Shown here piece by piece: positions 1 to 5,868 of a stretch of DNA of 5,868 bases. The translations under genes and the position numbers were made by a program. Below the pieces are notes generated by a model. It worked only from the letters and a program-made list of their open reading frames with translations, had not been told where the DNA came from and did no database searches. Source of the stretch: an uncultured Ruminococcus sp. (GTDB lineage: Bacteria; Bacillota; Clostridia; Oscillospirales; Acutalibacteraceae); the NCBI GenBank assembly GCA_900554995.1, contig USJJ01000097.1, forward strand, positions 1 through 5,868, in the 5' to 3' direction. Position 1 is the stretch's first letter, and the number at the start of each line of letters is the position of its first letter.

Positions 1-2
1 TT

Positions 3-2096
3 GAGATCAGCCGCACCGTGCAAAGCGCCGAGATTACAATATGCGGGCTCGGCTGGTTCATCCTTTACATAAACGGCAGAAGAGTCGGTAACGATGAATT
101 TGTCCCTGCCTACACCGACTATCACGATCGACCTGATATGAATCTTTCATATCCGCTGAATGATGATTTTTCGCATAGAATCTATGCCTTGAAATATGAT
201 GTCTCCGAATACCTGCACGAGGGTAAAAATATTCTCGGTGTTGCGGTCGGCGGAGGATATTATCATCAGACACTCAGAAAAGCCGAGGGTAATATGAACT
301 ACGGCAACATCAAGCTCTGCTATAAGCTCGATGTTGATTCCGAAGTGTTTTACTCGAACAGGAAAGATGTCAGATATTCACGGGGATATTTTGAAAAATC
401 CAATCTCTTCTACGGCGAAACGCTTGATTTCAGAGATTTTGACCGCAAATGGAATACCGTTGACGGCAATCTTTCGGACGGCGAGGAACCGTTTGAAACC
501 GCGCCGCCGAAAACCGAATATTATATTCAGGACTGCCCGACGGATAAGGTTGCGGAAGTTCTCGCTCCCGAGCTTGTAAAAAATTTCGGCGACTTCTCCG
601 TTTACAGGATTGAAAAAAATATTTCCGGCTATCCCGTAATCCGATGCGGCAACGAGGGTGAGACGGTAGTTATTGAATGTGCCGAGGATCTGAATGACGA
701 CCTGACGCTCAACAACCGCTCGGTCGGCTTCAATGTGCAAAAACAATCGGAGATCATCAAAACCGACAGCGGCGAATTTTTTCACCCCGTTTTCTGCTGG
801 TTCGGATTCCGATATTTCAGCCTTACAAATAACGCCGATCCCGTTGAGGTTCGTGTGATTCATTCGGATGTTGAGGTGACGTCCGACTTTTATTGCAGTG
901 ATGAAACGCTGAACTGGTACTACAAAGCCTTTGTTAACACTCAGCTTTCAAATATGCACTCGGGTGTTCCGTCTGACTGCCCGCATCGTGAGCGTCTCGG
1001 CTACACGGGTGACGGTCAGCTCACCTGCAATGCAGTGCTCACCGAATTTGACGCCGAAAGATTTTACAGGAAGTGGCTGCTTGATATTCTTGACTGTCAG
1101 GACAAGAACACGGGGCACGTTCAGCACACTGCGCCTTTTGCAGGCGGAGGCGGCGGTCCTGCGGGCTGGGGCGGTGCGATTATCAATGTGCCGTATCAGC
1201 TTTTCCGCCATTTCGGTAAGCGAGATGAGCTTGAAAAAGTTTTTCCTTCAATGGAAAAATTTGCGGATTATATAGAAAGCCGTTGTGAAAACGGTTTGAT
1301 CGTCCGTGAAGAAAAGGACGGATGGTGTCTTGGAGATTGGTGTGCTCCCGAGCGTATATCCGTGCCTGAGGATCTTGTGAACACTACAATGTTTATCTCT
1401 CAGCTCCGACGTCTTGTTTTCTGTGCAAAGGCGCTCGGCAAGCAGTATGACAGATATGAAAAACTGATATCCGAGCATTCAGCCGCAATTACCGAAAAAT
1501 ATTTTGATGAAGAAACAGGCGACTTTTTCAATAACGTTCAGGGAGCAAATGCTTTCGCATTCGACTGCGGACTCGGTAACGCAAAAACGCTTGAAAACAT
1601 CATAAAAAAATACAGTGAAAAGACTGAATTTGACACAGGGATTTTCGGTACGGAGACCGTACTCAATGTTCTTTACAAAACAGGTAACGGTGATCTTGCA
1701 ACAAAGCTCCTTTCCAACAAGGGAGATGTTTCCTTTGACTTTATGAGACGCTCGGGTGCAACCACTCTCTGGGAAAACTGGGGCGGCGAGGAATCACATT
1801 CCCACCCGATGTTCGGAGCGAGCACCGAATTTCTTTTTGAAAAGCTGCTCGGTATTAAGCAAGCTGCAAGCTCCGTTCGCTATGACCAAATTATAATTTC
1901 TCCTGTTTTTGCGGAATGTCTCAACTATGCAAAAGGGAAAATAAAAACACCTCACGGCGAGGTTGCGGTCTCCTGGAAACGTGAGGACGGAAAAATCAAT
2001 TTGAACATTGCTGTTTGCGACGGCATAAACGCCACTTTTGTCAACGGCAGCACAAAAATAAATCTGCACACAGGTAATAACAATATAATCTTATAA
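3..2096 (+). CDS. GH78 family alpha-L-rhamnosidase, 5'-partial
   Basis: Glycoside hydrolase predicted to release terminal alpha-L-rhamnose from plant or microbial glycans by inversion. The frame is open to the left edge; the GTG at 18 has no ribosome binding site and lies inside the conserved N-terminal beta-sandwich, so the true start is upstream and any signal peptide is out of view. Numbered from that GTG: N-terminal carbohydrate-binding-like domain with LYINGRRVG and YTDYHDR near the start; second beta-domain ([11 protein letters not shown] about 196-206); (alpha/alpha)6 catalytic barrel about 290-620; C-terminal beta-domain ([16 protein letters not shown] onward). The GH78 signature [13 protein letters not shown] gives D320, E325 (general acid by family analogy) and D332; E586 in TTLWENWGG is the likely general base. 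GDW at 439-441 and a glycine-rich loop (G376-G380 then PAGWGGA) also fit. All catalytic positions are intact. It is the upstream gene of an operon with ppa. Family assignment is firm; exact substrate is unknown. Confidence 0.93.
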   Translation, partial: EISRTVQSAEITICGLGWFILYINGRRVGNDEFVPAYTDYHDRPDMNLSYPLNDDFSHRIYALKYDVSEYLHEGKNILGVAVGGGYYHQTLRKAEGNMNYGNIKLCYKLDVDSEVFYSNRKDVRYSRGYFEKSNLFYGETLDFRDFDRKWNTVDGNLSDGEEPFETAPPKTEYYIQDCPTDKVAEVLAPELVKNFGDFSVYRIEKNISGYPVIRCGNEGETVVIECAEDLNDDLTLNNRSVGFNVQKQSEIIKTDSGEFFHPVFCWFGFRYFSLTNNADPVEVRVIHSDVEVTSDFYCSDETLNWYYKAFVNTQLSNMHSGVPSDCPHRERLGYTGDGQLTCNAVLTEFDAERFYRKWLLDILDCQDKNTGHVQHTAPFAGGGGGPAGWGGAIINVPYQLFRHFGKRDELEKVFPSMEKFADYIESRCENGLIVREEKDGWCLGDWCAPERISVPEDLVNTTMFISQLRRLVFCAKALGKQYDRYEKLISEHSAAITEKYFDEETGDFFNNVQGANAFAFDCGLGNAKTLENIIKKYSEKTEFDTGIFGTETVLNVLYKTGNGDLATKLLSNKGDVSFDFMRRSGATTLWENWGGEESHSHPMFGASTEFLFEKLLGIKQAASSVRYDQIIISPVFAECLNYAKGKIKTPHGEVAVSWKREDGKINLNIAVCDGINATFVNGSTKINLHTGNNNIIL

Positions 2097-2101
2097 AGGA
2101 G
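2095..2101 (+). promoter_or_regulatory. Ribosome binding site of ppa, overlapping upstream stop
   Basis: AAAGGAG lies 9 nt before the ATG at 2111 and shares two bases with the TAA stop (2094-2096) of the rhamnosidase. Terminating ribosomes therefore end on the initiation site of the next gene, which favours coupled translation and supports a single transcript for the two genes. Confidence 0.8.
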
Positions 2102-2110
2102 CAAAAAAAT

Positions 2111-2641
2111 ATGAACATATGGCACGACATTTCACCGAAGAGAATTTCTCCCGAGGACTTTGTTTGCGTTGTTGAAATTCCGAAAGGCAGTAAGAAGAAA
2201 TATGAGCTTGATAAGGAAACAGGTCTGATAATTCTCGACAGAATCCTCTACACCTCAACCCACTACCCTGCGAATTACGGCTTTATTCCAAGATCGCTCG
2301 GCGACGACGGCGATCCGCTCGATGTGCTTCTTCTCTGTTCCGAGCCGCTTGAACCGCTCACCCTTTGCCGCGCCTATCCGATCGGCGTTATCTCAATGAT
2401 TGACAACGGCAGAAATGACGAAAAAATAATCGCAATTCCGTTCAATGACCCTAATTATAATATTTACACCAATATTGACCAGCTTCCAAAGCACATTTTT
2501 GACGAGATGAGACACTTCTTCTCCGTCTACAAAACGCTTGAAAACAAAGAAACCGCCGTCAACGAGGTCAGTGAGCGCAGTGTTGCGGTCAAGGTCATCT
2601 CAGAGGCGATTGACAATTATATTGATAATTACTGCAAATAA
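2111..2641 (+). CDS. ppa: Inorganic pyrophosphatase, family I (soluble)
   Basis: Cytosolic Mg-dependent enzyme that hydrolyses pyrophosphate to two phosphates, pulling forward biosynthetic reactions that release PPi (nucleotide-sugar formation, tRNA charging, DNA and RNA synthesis). The 176 residues match the usual ~175 of bacterial family I enzymes. Recalled active-site positions of the E. coli enzyme are all present, shifted by about one: E22, K30, E32, R44, Y56, then the signature DGDPLDV with D66, D68 and D71, then D98, D103 and K105 ([10 protein letters not shown]), and Y140-K141 (HFFSVYK). The start is fixed by AAAGGAG 9 nt upstream. It follows the rhamnosidase by 14 bp and is followed by a hairpin terminator, so it is the last gene of this operon. 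No own promoter is evident. Nothing suggests damage; it should be active. Confidence 0.96.
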   Translation: MNIWHDISPKRISPEDFVCVVEIPKGSKKKYELDKETGLIILDRILYTSTHYPANYGFIPRSLGDDGDPLDVLLLCSEPLEPLTLCRAYPIGVISMIDNGRNDEKIIAIPFNDPNYNIYTNIDQLPKHIFDEMRHFFSVYKTLENKETAVNEVSERSVAVKVISEAIDNYIDNYCK

Positions 2642-2688
2642 TTTGCAAAAATGCGGCAATCTATTTTTCCGCACCGATATCATACTAC

Positions 2689-2722
2689 AAAAAACGCAGC
2701 AGATCGGCTCTGCTGCGTTTTT
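2689..2722. terminator. Bidirectional intrinsic terminator
   Basis: Perfect 9-bp GC-rich stem, CGCAGCAGA (2695-2703) and TCTGCTGCG (2709-2717), with a 5-nt loop TCGGC. It is flanked by six A on the left and five T on the right, so RNA from either strand ends in a stem followed by a U run. It sits between the convergent ppa (+, stop 53 nt away) and lipoprotein gene (-, stop 15 nt away) and can serve both. Confidence 0.93.
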
Positions 2723-2732
2723 ATTCTTTTAT

Positions 2733-3536
2733 TTATTTTGCATCCTTTGTTGCGGGATCAAACCAATCTATTGAATAATTCTCCGTTGCGTTATAATTGA
2801 ACTCAAGGGGAACTGTTCCGAGATCCGAGAGAGTGCCTACACCCGTAAGCTCGGTTGTAACAACAACATCTCTTGTAAGTGAGAGCTCGGTAAGCTGGTT
2901 GCTGTCCTTTTTAAGGATAGCCTTAATCATTCCCTCGCCGTACTGCGCACTGTATGAGTTAACGGTTACAACACTGTTTACAACATCAAAGTGAGAAAGG
3001 ATTTCCTTGTCGTCCATAATGTTGTAGAGCTTACCGTAAATGCTGTCCTTCTGATTCGGATTTGTCTCCGGATAAATCTTGATAACGATTATGTATGTTG
3101 CGCCTGTACCGTCGTCCTTATTCTCCATAACATATGCTGAACGGATGTCGGCATTTGTAAGCACGGGAGAGGTATCCTCGCCGAATGTCGGGAAAATATC
3201 CTTTGTGCTCTCGCCGTAGGCTGTTTCGTTGGAGAAGTTCTCCTTGGTGATAGCCTTAGAAACGGTCTTGAAAGCAGCCTTGACATACTCATTTTCGCAC
3301 TTGTCCTTTTGCTCACCGTTCATACTTGCACCCTGCTTGATGCTGTAACTGATGCCGGGGTTGCCCTTTTTCGCTCCTGCCACAGCCTCGTTGAATCTTG
3401 TGAGAATCTCCTGGGTCGTTGTGGGTACGGGCGATTTGTAATCGTATGTTTCTTCCTCTTCACCGCAGGCACACAGCGAAAGCACCATAAGCAGTGCGAT
3501 CAAGAGTGATGAAAATCTTACAAATTTTTTATTCAC
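2733..3536 (-). CDS. Putative secreted lipoprotein of unknown function
   Basis: The 267-residue product has a lipoprotein signal peptide: basic MNKKFVRF, hydrophobic core about 9-21, then lipobox LCAC with predicted lipidated C24 (C22 is a less likely alternative) followed by an acidic stretch GEEEE. Export and anchoring to the outer face of the membrane are therefore predicted. After a Thr/Pro-rich linker (about 36-42) comes a charged mature region with alternating hydrophobic segments (for example ATYIIVIKIYPE and LSLTRDVVVTTELTGVG) that suggest a beta-rich fold. I do not recognise a family and see no catalytic motif. The start is GTG, chosen because AAAAGGAG (3545-3552) lies 8 nt upstream and it opens directly into the signal peptide. 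It has its own promoter, 111 bp below the M28 gene on the same strand, and ends at the shared terminator. A structural, binding or sensory envelope role is possible but unproven. Confidence 0.9.
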   Translation of the reverse strand: MNKKFVRFSSLLIALLMVLSLCACGEEEETYDYKSPVPTTTQEILTRFNEAVAGAKKGNPGISYSIKQGASMNGEQKDKCENEYVKAAFKTVSKAITKENFSNETAYGESTKDIFPTFGEDTSPVLTNADIRSAYVMENKDDGTGATYIIVIKIYPETNPNQKDSIYGKLYNIMDDKEILSHFDVVNSVVTVNSYSAQYGEGMIKAILKKDSNQLTELSLTRDVVVTTELTGVGTLSDLGTVPLEFNYNATENYSIDWFDPATKDAK

Positions 3537-3544
3537 AATGCCAA

Positions 3545-3552
3545 CTCCTTTT
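3545..3552 (-). promoter_or_regulatory. Ribosome binding site deciding the GTG start of the lipoprotein
   Basis: Read on the minus strand the sequence is AAAAGGAG, 8 nt before the GTG at 3536-3534. There is no ATG that would keep the signal peptide, so this site decides the start. Confidence 0.8.
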
Positions 3553-3577
3553 GAGCAATAATAAAAATCATCAATTG

Positions 3578-3606
3578 ATTATAACACAATAATTTCAAAA
3601 ATCCAA
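3578..3606 (-). promoter_or_regulatory. Sigma-A promoter of the lipoprotein gene with extended -10
   Basis: On the minus strand: -35 TTGGAT (3606-3601), 17-bp spacer, -10 TATAAT (3583-3578), preceded by TG one base before (TGT-TATAAT), the extended -10 form. Transcription should begin near 3571, leaving a leader of about 35 nt. A 10-bp perfect palindrome, ATCAATTGAT (3570-3579), covers the start region and could bind a regulator, though it is short and AT-rich. Confidence 0.72.
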
Positions 3607-3647
3607 TAGTTTTATGGAAAATATTTGGGAAAAGTGTTTTTTCTTCG

Positions 3648-4898
3648 TCAGATACCCTGCTCATCAAAGGTGAATACTGTCTCGAGAGCAACCTTGAGAC
3701 CGATCTCAAGAGTTTTCGGATCAAGGTTATCCTCGGTATCAAGACGGGTATGATAATATCTTGCCGGTGCCGGATCCATAGCGGTAAATGCGGAAGCGGG
3801 AATACCTGCCTGCGATGCGGCGGCGGCGTCGGTTGAACCGAGCTCGATTGCCTTGATCGGAACGTCATAGCCTACATTCTTTGCGGCGTTCTGAAGGAGC
3901 TGTGCAACTCTGTCGTCGTTCTTTACAACACCTGTCATATCCTTGTTATAGATTGACATAAACTCGTGCTCACGGATTGTATCAAAAGCAACAAAAATTG
4001 TCTCAACATCCTTTTCGCTTTTAAACTCCTCGGCGTGAGCCTTCATAAATGCCTTTGTACCTCTGAGACCTGCCTCTTCACCGCCGACCATAGCGGCAAC
4101 AACCTCTGTGTTTTCAAAACGGATATCGTTTGCGGCAAGGAATTTTACAACCGCTGCGGAAAGGAAACAGCCTGTAAGGTCGTCGTTTGCTCCCATAACC
4201 GGGCGCTTATAGTTTGTGAAAACAATCGCAGCGCAAACAACCGGAACAGTAACATATGTTATAACCGCAATGATCTTCATTGCAAGGTTATCGCCCGACC
4301 AAACCGATCCGCTCTCTCCTGCAATGAGGGCATAGATACTGCCGCCGAGTCCGAGGAGAAGTGCAATAATAGCCGTAAGAATGATTGTAAGAACCGCATT
4401 GTGTCCGCCGTGGTAAGTATATGTCCACTCAAATGCGGAATCTGTGTGACCTGCGATGATTATACGCTTCTTGGTTTCGCCGGAAGCCTTGCGCACACCG
4501 ATAACGTTGCCCGATGTCTTTTTCGGGAAGAAAACATCAAGAACGGGCTTATAGAAAATAAATTCCGCAAGAATAATGAAAAGTGTAACGAGTGAAGCAG
4601 CAAGCGACGCAACGGGAATACCGAGCGTGAACATTACGATTGAGAAAAGAATAAGAACCGCTCCGAGCGGAACCCACGCCATAAACGCCTTGTCCGAGCA
4701 CTTATATTCCTCTCTTGTGACGGTGTCGCAGGAGGATTCAAGCTCCTTTTTCATATGAAGCTGTGCGTTCTTCTCCGCCTCGCTTCCGACAGGTCTGGGA
4801 CCGAAATCCTTACAAACCTTTTTGATGTTTTTGATAGCATAGTTCGTGTAAAGACGAACCTCGGAATCATATTTTCCGACACTTTCCGATGCTTTCAT
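3648..4898 (-). CDS. Membrane-bound M28 family zinc metallopeptidase
   Basis: Predicted di-zinc aminopeptidase or related hydrolase of 416 residues. M28 motifs occur in order: H151-T-D153 (IIAGHTDSAFEW), the metal-bridging Asp in GANDDLTG (D239/D240), GGEEAGLRGTKAF with catalytic E274 and zinc ligand E275, D306 in VAFDTI, and H383 in YYHTRLDTEDNLD. No ligand is missing. There is no signal peptide. Hydrophobic helices lie at about 72-94, 95-117, 167-193 and 204-228; the last two sit between the HTD and DD motifs, inside the catalytic domain. Basic stretches after helices 2 and 4 (FFPKKTSG, TNYKRPVMG) and an acidic loop between helices 3 and 4 (AGESGSVWSGD) suggest by the positive-inside rule that the active site faces the cytoplasm; this is inference. 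The ATG is supported by GAAAGGA 9 nt upstream. It has its own divergent promoter and no clear terminator before the lipoprotein gene. Substrate unknown. Confidence 0.92.
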   Translation of the reverse strand: MKASESVGKYDSEVRLYTNYAIKNIKKVCKDFGPRPVGSEAEKNAQLHMKKELESSCDTVTREEYKCSDKAFMAWVPLGAVLILFSIVMFTLGIPVASLAASLVTLFIILAEFIFYKPVLDVFFPKKTSGNVIGVRKASGETKKRIIIAGHTDSAFEWTYTYHGGHNAVLTIILTAIIALLLGLGGSIYALIAGESGSVWSGDNLAMKIIAVITYVTVPVVCAAIVFTNYKRPVMGANDDLTGCFLSAAVVKFLAANDIRFENTEVVAAMVGGEEAGLRGTKAFMKAHAEEFKSEKDVETIFVAFDTIREHEFMSIYNKDMTGVVKNDDRVAQLLQNAAKNVGYDVPIKAIELGSTDAAAASQAGIPASAFTAMDPAPARYYHTRLDTEDNLDPKTLEIGLKVALETVFTFDEQGI

Positions 4899-4907
4899 TG
4901 GGATCTT

Positions 4908-4914
4908 TCCTTTC
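4908..4914 (-). promoter_or_regulatory. Ribosome binding site of the M28 peptidase gene
   Basis: GAAAGGA on the minus strand, 9 nt before the ATG at 4898-4896. It fixes the start and excludes internal Met codons. Confidence 0.75.
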
Positions 4915-4927
4915 GAGATAAATTATT

Positions 4928-4956
4928 TTTATAAAGCATTGTTGACAATGACTCAA
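4928..4956 (-). promoter_or_regulatory. Sigma-A promoter of the M28 peptidase gene
   Basis: On the minus strand: -35 TTGAGT (4956-4951), 17-bp spacer, -10 TATAAA (4933-4928). The predicted start near 4921 gives a leader of about 22 nt before the ATG. The -35 is imperfect (4 of 6), so basal strength may be modest. It interlocks with the divergent plus-strand promoter: each -35 box lies in the spacer of the other. A weaker alternative uses TTGTCA (4947-4942) with TAATTT. Confidence 0.6.
4937..4950. repeat. Short inverted repeat in the divergent promoter region
   Basis: CATTGT (4937-4942), 2-nt centre TG, ACAATG (4945-4950): a perfect 6-bp dyad. It covers the plus-strand -35 box and lies in the spacer of the minus-strand promoter, a position from which a dimeric regulator could control both genes. 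The dyad is seen directly; operator function is a guess. Confidence 0.45.
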
Positions 4957-4970
4957 TAAACGAATAGAAT
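4942..4970 (+). promoter_or_regulatory. Sigma-A promoter of the VanY-like gene
   Basis: Consensus -35 TTGACA (4942-4947), 17-bp spacer, -10 TAGAAT (4965-4970, 5 of 6). The start should fall near 4977, about 25 nt before the GTG. A perfect -35 and ideal spacing make this the stronger of the two divergent promoters. Confidence 0.75.
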
Positions 4971-5001
4971 AATAATATAAATATAAGGGATGTGAATATA
5001 C

Positions 5002-5868
5002 GTGAACAAAAAGATCACGCCTCGTGTAATAAAGCTGATTGTTATTCAGTCAATCATTCTCATTGTCGCTGTTGCAACCGTAGGTGCGGCAATAAATGTG
5101 CACAACGAATATAAAAACACCGGAAAAGCAGTAAATGCACAAATTGAGATTACCACAAATACGGGGGCGAATACAACGAACAATTCCGAAAAAATGTCCA
5201 AAAAGAATGAAGGCACGTCCGCCGAAAAAGAAACAACTGTCGGCGAAACGAAATCCGAAAAGAAGTTAAACACCGTCAGCAGTTATAAATATTCTTACGC
5301 AGGATTTAATCCTCAAATAATCAATATTGACGCAAATTCTTCACTTTCATCTATTCTTCTAAACAGCACCCATGTTTTGCCTGAGGGCTATGAACCGACG
5401 CTTGCCGAAGCCGTTAAAGGCTCGGGAAAATATCTCGATTACCGTGTTGCGCCGTACTATCAGGCGATGTATGACAAAGCCTTGGAGGACGGAATTACTC
5501 TGACGCCTGTTTCCGGCTACCGCTCATATGATCTTCAGACTGAGCTTTTTGAACGAACAGGAAGGGGAATCCGGTTGACAGCCCGGGGACAGGAGCTTTA
5601 TAACTATGCGGTCAACGTGCTGGATACCATGGAACAGATCGAGCAGCTGGCCGGGAAAAGTCCGGTGCGCAGTCTGAAGGTATCGGTGAATCCGTCCTCC
5701 TGGATGGAAGCGGCGTTTACGGAGTTTTATGAGCGCGCGTACCAGAAGGGCGACTATTATGAATACTTTGAGGGAAGTGTCCGGGACGTCATCGAGCGGG
5801 TACAGAAAGGACAGGACGATCTGGGCTTCATTTATCTGTTGAAAGAACAGAGCGCCTCCGCCCAGTTC
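5002..5868 (+). CDS. Chimeric ORF: VanY-type D,D-carboxypeptidase N-terminal part fused in frame to a LysR regulator fragment, 3'-partial
   Basis: Open for 289 codons to the right edge. Residues 1-10 are basic and 11-32 form a membrane anchor; 33-100 are a Lys/Thr/Ser/Asn/Glu-rich linker typical of surface-exposed, membrane-anchored enzymes; about 115-180 match the start of an M15B D-Ala-D-Ala carboxypeptidase, which trims peptidoglycan stem peptides outside the cell: ALPHA-type lead-in LPEGYEPTLAE, then YYQAMYDKALEDGI and SGYRSYDLQ (171-179). From E181 the protein instead reads as a LysR-type regulator (ELFERTGRGIRLT). The VanY zinc ligands, normally in SxHxxGxAxD and ExWH, never appear, so the carboxypeptidase cannot work as shown. 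The start is GTG with AAGGGA (4985-4990) 11 nt upstream; the GTG at 4992 is out of frame with the anchor. Identity of each half is well supported; reality of the fusion is doubtful. Confidence 0.8.
   Translation, partial: MNKKITPRVIKLIVIQSIILIVAVATVGAAINVHNEYKNTGKAVNAQIEITTNTGANTTNNSEKMSKKNEGTSAEKETTVGETKSEKKLNTVSSYKYSYAGFNPQIINIDANSSLSSILLNSTHVLPEGYEPTLAEAVKGSGKYLDYRVAPYYQAMYDKALEDGITLTPVSGYRSYDLQTELFERTGRGIRLTARGQELYNYAVNVLDTMEQIEQLAGKSPVRSLKVSVNPSSWMEAAFTEFYERAYQKGDYYEYFEGSVRDVIERVQKGQDDLGFIYLLKEQSASAQF
5542..5868 (+). pseudogene. LysR-type transcriptional regulator fragment lacking most of its helix-turn-helix, 3'-partial
   Basis: Beginning with ELFERTGRGIRLTARGQELY, this is the end of the LysR winged helix-turn-helix (wing and start of the linker helix YAVNVLDTMEQIEQL). 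The effector-binding domain begins at SLKVSVNPSSWMEAAF and continues through EGSVRDVIERVQKGQDDLGFIYL, equivalent to the usual strand-helix-strand opening that ends in the DLAI-type strand. The expected ~50 N-terminal residues, with the AAxxLxxSQPAxSxxI recognition helix, are absent and replaced by VanY sequence. It runs off the window after roughly a third of a normal ~300-residue regulator. GC is about 54% by my count over 5581-5868, against about 44% over 5281-5520, and CTG and CGG codons become frequent. It is probably from another locus or organism joined by assembly. Confidence 0.75.

Noticed and set aside
18..20. GTG at 18 as the start of the rhamnosidase.
   Set aside because: No ribosome binding site precedes it, the frame is open upstream to the edge, and the conserved N-terminal domain is already under way, so the gene is simply cut by the window.
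378..863. A 161-codon minus-strand ORF.
   Set aside because: It is antisense to the rhamnosidase and reads as low-complexity shadow sequence with no domain.
2652..2673. A hairpin TGCGG/CCGCA just after ppa as a first terminator.
   Set aside because: Only 5 bp with a 12-nt loop and no T run after it; the stem at 2695-2717 is far better.
3966..4595. A 209-codon plus-strand ORF.
   Set aside because: It is wholly antisense to the M28 gene, is very rich in Cys and Asn in the way of a reverse-frame shadow, and has no recognisable domain or ribosome binding site.
5046..5273. A 75-codon minus-strand ORF with hydrophobic Phe/Val-rich product that looks like a membrane peptide.
   Set aside because: It is the complement of the Lys/Glu/Thr-rich linker codons of the VanY-like gene, which gives Phe/Ser/Val codons on the other strand; no ribosome binding site or conservation argument supports it.
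5002..5868. A new regulator-carboxypeptidase fusion acting as a membrane-bound sensor of cell wall state.
   Set aside because: The LysR part lacks the DNA-recognition helix and the VanY part lacks its zinc site. With the N-terminal anchor, the LysR part would also be placed outside the cell. The composition break makes a chimera the better explanation.

Overview
The window looks like a fragment of a Gram-positive Clostridia genome, most likely a gut Oscillospiraceae/Ruminococcus-like bacterium and probably from a metagenome. The grounds are moderate GC, strong AGGAG-type ribosome binding sites, sigma-A promoters with 17-bp spacers, a lipobox lipoprotein, and a GH78 rhamnosidase typical of plant-polysaccharide degraders. 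The taxon is inferred from gene content and style; no marker gene is present.

Layout from left to right: (1) a GH78 alpha-L-rhamnosidase on +, cut at its 5' end by the window edge; (2) a family I inorganic pyrophosphatase (ppa) on +, 14 bp downstream in the same operon, its ribosome binding site overlapping the rhamnosidase stop codon; (3) a strong hairpin that can terminate both strands; (4) on -, an unrecognised secreted lipoprotein with its own extended -10 promoter; (5) on -, a membrane-embedded M28 metallopeptidase with a complete set of zinc-site motifs and two transmembrane helices inserted inside the catalytic domain; (6) a 103-bp divergent intergenic region with two interlocked sigma-A promoters around a short palindrome; (7) on +, an ORF open to the right edge.

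The last ORF is the most anomalous item. Its first ~180 codons are the membrane anchor, linker and first part of a VanY-type D-Ala-D-Ala carboxypeptidase (M15B). At the motif SGYRSYDLQTELFER it turns in frame into the second half of a LysR-type regulator helix-turn-helix and the start of a LysR effector domain. The VanY zinc ligands and the LysR recognition helix are both missing. GC content and codon choice change at the same point. This is best read as a chimeric junction (assembly chimera, or much less likely a real recombination) and not as a new fusion protein. The last ~310 bp should not be assumed to belong to the same genome.

Functionally, the left operon joins rhamnoside release with pyrophosphate removal. 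The right half is envelope-related (lipoprotein, membrane peptidase, peptidoglycan carboxypeptidase). I see no mobile element, CRISPR array, tRNA or rRNA, and no convincing new multi-gene system.
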